From: Myxococcales bacterium
Lineage (GTDB): Bacteria > Myxococcota > Myxococcia > Myxococcales > JAJYLH01
Assembly: GCA_021787845.1 (NCBI GenBank)
Contig: JAJYLH010000001.1
Coordinates: 1-64,000 of the forward strand
Length of the DNA stretch: 64,000 bases
Direction: 5' to 3'
Numbering within the stretch: position 1 is the stretch's first letter; the number at the start of each line of letters is the position of its first letter. Below are positions 62,142 to 64,000 of this stretch, in pieces. The position numbers were made by a program, and so were the translations under genes. The notes below the pieces were generated by a model that was given only the letters and a program-made list of their open reading frames with translations, made no database searches and had not been told where the DNA came from.

Positions 62142-62999
62142 ATGACGGCTCCGCAAAGGACGCGGACGAACGAATCGGTCGAGCCGGAGACGAGCGACGC
62201 CGCGGCGTGCTCGCCGGGGTCGTCGGGCATCCCACCGGAAGGGCTACAGGTCATCGGTACCGATGCCGGGGAGCCTTTGGTCCGTCTCGCCCAGGACCGT
62301 AACGAGGTGCTGAAGCGGATGGCGGAGACGGACGCGAAGGCGCTCGGCTTCACGAGCGCTACCGCGGGACATACCGAGCGGCAGACGGCGATGGCGCTCG
62401 AGCGGACCGCGCACGCGCGCGAGCAGACGCGGCTGTCGACGCGCAGCGCGGAGCTGGCCGGCATCAACACCGACCTCGCGCGGGAACGGACGGGCCTGGC
62501 CGGGCAACGAACCGACATGGCGGTCGCGCGCACCGAGATGGCGCGCCGGCGAACCTCTCTCGCTGAGGGGAGGACCGGTCTCGCCCAGCTCCGCACTCGG
62601 ATGGCGGAGGAACGCACGGATTTCGCGCGAGAGCGCACTTCCCTCGCCCACGAGCGGACAAGCTACTCCGTCGAGCGCACGGACCTGGCGAAGGAGCGCA
62701 ACGAGCTGGCGACGGCGCGCACGCACCTGTCGAACAAGCGCACCGAGCTCGCCCGCGAGCGCACCTGTCTGGCGATGGTCAGGACGGGTCTCGCCCTGCT
62801 CACCTTCGGTCTGGCGCTGTTTCGTTTCTCCGGGTTGAACTGGTGGAGCATGTTCGACCTGGGCCTGGCCGTCGCCGGGTTGGCGCTGCTCGGCGCCGGC
62901 ATCGCGGGCTACTGGAGAGCGCGAAGGAACATCCGGCACTTGGACCAGGTGCTCGAGGGTTTCGTCGGCCTCGAGCAGGTGGCATTGGAAGACGACTGA
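62142..62999 (+). CDS. DUF202 membrane protein with about 20 ERT heptads
   Basis: The 285-aa protein follows GGGAGAAAGC. Residues about 78-217 are 20 consecutive 7-residue units of A-x-x-R-T-x-L/M type: ALERTAH, ARERTGL, AVARTEM, AEGRTGL, AEERTDF, ARERTSL, AHERTSY and so on. The last two, ARERTCLAMVRTGLALL, are the usual start of a DUF202 domain, which then has two or three membrane segments (about 213-270). DUF202 normally has only one or two such units, so this protein carries a strongly expanded, probably coiled-coil stalk. Function is unknown. Confidence 0.85.
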   Translation: MTAPQRTRTNESVEPETSDAAACSPGSSGIPPEGLQVIGTDAGEPLVRLAQDRNEVLKRMAETDAKALGFTSATAGHTERQTAMALERTAHAREQTRLSTRSAELAGINTDLARERTGLAGQRTDMAVARTEMARRRTSLAEGRTGLAQLRTRMAEERTDFARERTSLAHERTSYSVERTDLAKERNELATARTHLSNKRTELARERTCLAMVRTGLALLTFGLALFRFSGLNWWSMFDLGLAVAGLALLGAGIAGYWRARRNIRHLDQVLEGFVGLEQVALEDD

Positions 63000-63053
63000 C
63001 GGCGCGTCGCGGCTCGCCCCCACCGTGGGTTCGCGTGACCCCCGGGTGCGCAT

Positions 63054-64000
63054 CTACCCCCCTTCGAGCTGCCTGGCCGCGGCGGCGGCGGCCTCGTCGT
63101 AGGCGACGTCGGCGCGAGCGGCGGAGAGCCCGGCGGCGGCGGCGTTCATCAGCGCGAGGACGACCATCACGAGCACGAACCCGTGCATGAATGCCTTGTA
63201 GCGGGTGACGAGCTGGATGTTGTTGCCGGAGAAGACGTGGTGAATGTGCCAGTAGCCCTTGCGGTGGAGGTAGTCGTGCTCGGCGGAAGTGAAGACCACC
63301 CCGGAGATGTCGACGCCGAAGATGAGGCCGAGCGATCGCATCATGTTCAGAAGACCGCCGGCGACGCCGAGCTTTTCCTTGGGGGCCGCTCCCATGATCG
63401 CGCTGTTGTTGGGCGGCGTGAACAGGCCCATTCCGATGCCGAGCAGCACCAGCTCGGCGATCAAGGTCAAGAGATGGCTCTTGGTGCCGAGGAGGACCAG
63501 GGCTCCGCACGCGCCGGCGGAAAGGAACATCCCGGTGCTGGTCATCAGGCGCGAGCCGAGCTTGTCGGAGACGTAACCCGACAGCGGCGCCACCACCGCC
63601 ATCGCGAGGGGGATGGGCATCAGGAGCGCTCCCGTCAGAGCGACGCCGTAGTGCAGGACCCGTTCGAAGTAGAACGGCATCAGGAAGAGGACTGCGAAGA
63701 GGACGTAGTACGACATCATGCCGGTCAAATTTCCGACCGCGAAGGTGTAGCTGCGAAAGAGCTTGAGGTCGATCAGCGGGTGCGGAGTCCGGAATTCCCG
63801 GGCGACGAAGAGTCCGAGGAAGACGAAGGCGTGCGCGAAGTAGACGAGGATGACGTGCGAGGTCCAGCCGAGCTCGCGTCCGTCGTTGAAGGCGAGCACC
63901 AGGAACGCGAGGCCGGTCGCGAGGAAGAGCGCACCGAAGTAGTCCACCTTCTCCCGGACCTTGGGGCGGATGTTCGGCGGGAGGATCAGTAGCGCGGCGA
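63054..64000 (-). CDS. MFS transporter of the EmrB/QacA (14-TM) type, partial
   Basis: The gene runs off the right edge of the window, so its start is not seen. At least 315 residues are visible, with eight or nine membrane segments. FVAREFRTPHPLIDLKLFRS, PLSGYVSDKLGSRL and ELVLLGIGMGLFTPPNNSAI follow the second half of EmrB/QacA-type drug:H+ antiporters (motif C-like region). Substrate is unknown. Its stop is 54 bp beyond the DUF202 gene's stop, with convergent orientation. Confidence 0.9.
   Translation of the reverse strand, partial: AALLILPPNIRPKVREKVDYFGALFLATGLAFLVLAFNDGRELGWTSHVILVYFAHAFVFLGLFVAREFRTPHPLIDLKLFRSYTFAVGNLTGMMSYYVLFAVLFLMPFYFERVLHYGVALTGALLMPIPLAMAVVAPLSGYVSDKLGSRLMTSTGMFLSAGACGALVLLGTKSHLLTLIAELVLLGIGMGLFTPPNNSAIMGAAPKEKLGVAGGLLNMMRSLGLIFGVDISGVVFTSAEHDYLHRKGYWHIHHVFSGNNIQLVTRYKAFMHGFVLVMVVLALMNAAAAGLSAARADVAYDEAAAAAARQLEGG

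Overview
The window comes from a high-GC bacterium that is almost certainly a member of the Myxococcota. The markers are a CarD regulator with a basic histone H1-like tail next to its CarG partner, an AgmX/PglI-type C-terminal domain, a MYXO-CTERM-like protein tail, an ancillary Ser/Thr kinase with an N-terminal zinc ribbon, and many Cys-rich or FN3-rich lipoproteins. The replicon looks chromosomal: no rRNA, tRNA, prophage, origin or CRISPR array was recognised.

Layout. 1-1665 has no gene and is built from nested repeats and a degenerate 20-bp array. 1666-9529 carries membrane and secreted proteins, a serpin fused to an AgmX/PglI domain, and a SEC-C protein. 9707-13694 is a purS-purQ-(unknown)-purL operon. 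14002-19563 holds two secreted hydrolases, a Ppx/GppA phosphatase and an AbiEii-type toxin module. 20125-25683 has a frameshifted FN3 lipoprotein, RluC, and an outer-membrane barrel plus multihaem cytochrome pair that looks like a porin-cytochrome electron conduit. 25753-32106 is mixed metabolism (cupin, HIT, rhomboid-like, LeuA-like synthase, OsmC, orphan E1 alpha). 32126-34103 has a HEPN/MNT pair and a LipB-NUDIX fusion. 34106-36340 is repeat-rich and contains transposase and response-regulator fragments. 36214-46347 has a GH15-like secreted enzyme, a homoserine-kinase-like protein, a large lipoprotein, IlvE and a kinase. 46414-50876 is carG-carD followed by nrnA, rbfA and a DUF503 gene. 51120-53696 is an overlapping operon of an Ogt-AlkA fusion, thiD and a glutamine amidotransferase. 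54016-64000 carries HtrA, acylphosphatase, a nucleotidyltransferase, a methyltransferase, a SUKH-like protein, two cell-envelope genes, a DUF202 protein with about 20 heptads, and a partial MFS exporter.

Intergenic DNA is unusually structured. I see (i) hairpins and 170-195-bp elements that share GTAGGATGG...CCATCCTAC ends, (ii) five separate arrays of a 9-bp GGATCGGTC unit, (iii) CTCATCCCGAGCGCAGTCGA-type repeats, (iv) a 14-copy 21-bp tandem array, and (v) a 146-bp element with 20-bp perfect terminal inverted repeats. Several genes without a Shine-Dalgarno sequence have a TAnnnT hexamer 6-9 nt before the start codon, which suggests leaderless transcripts.
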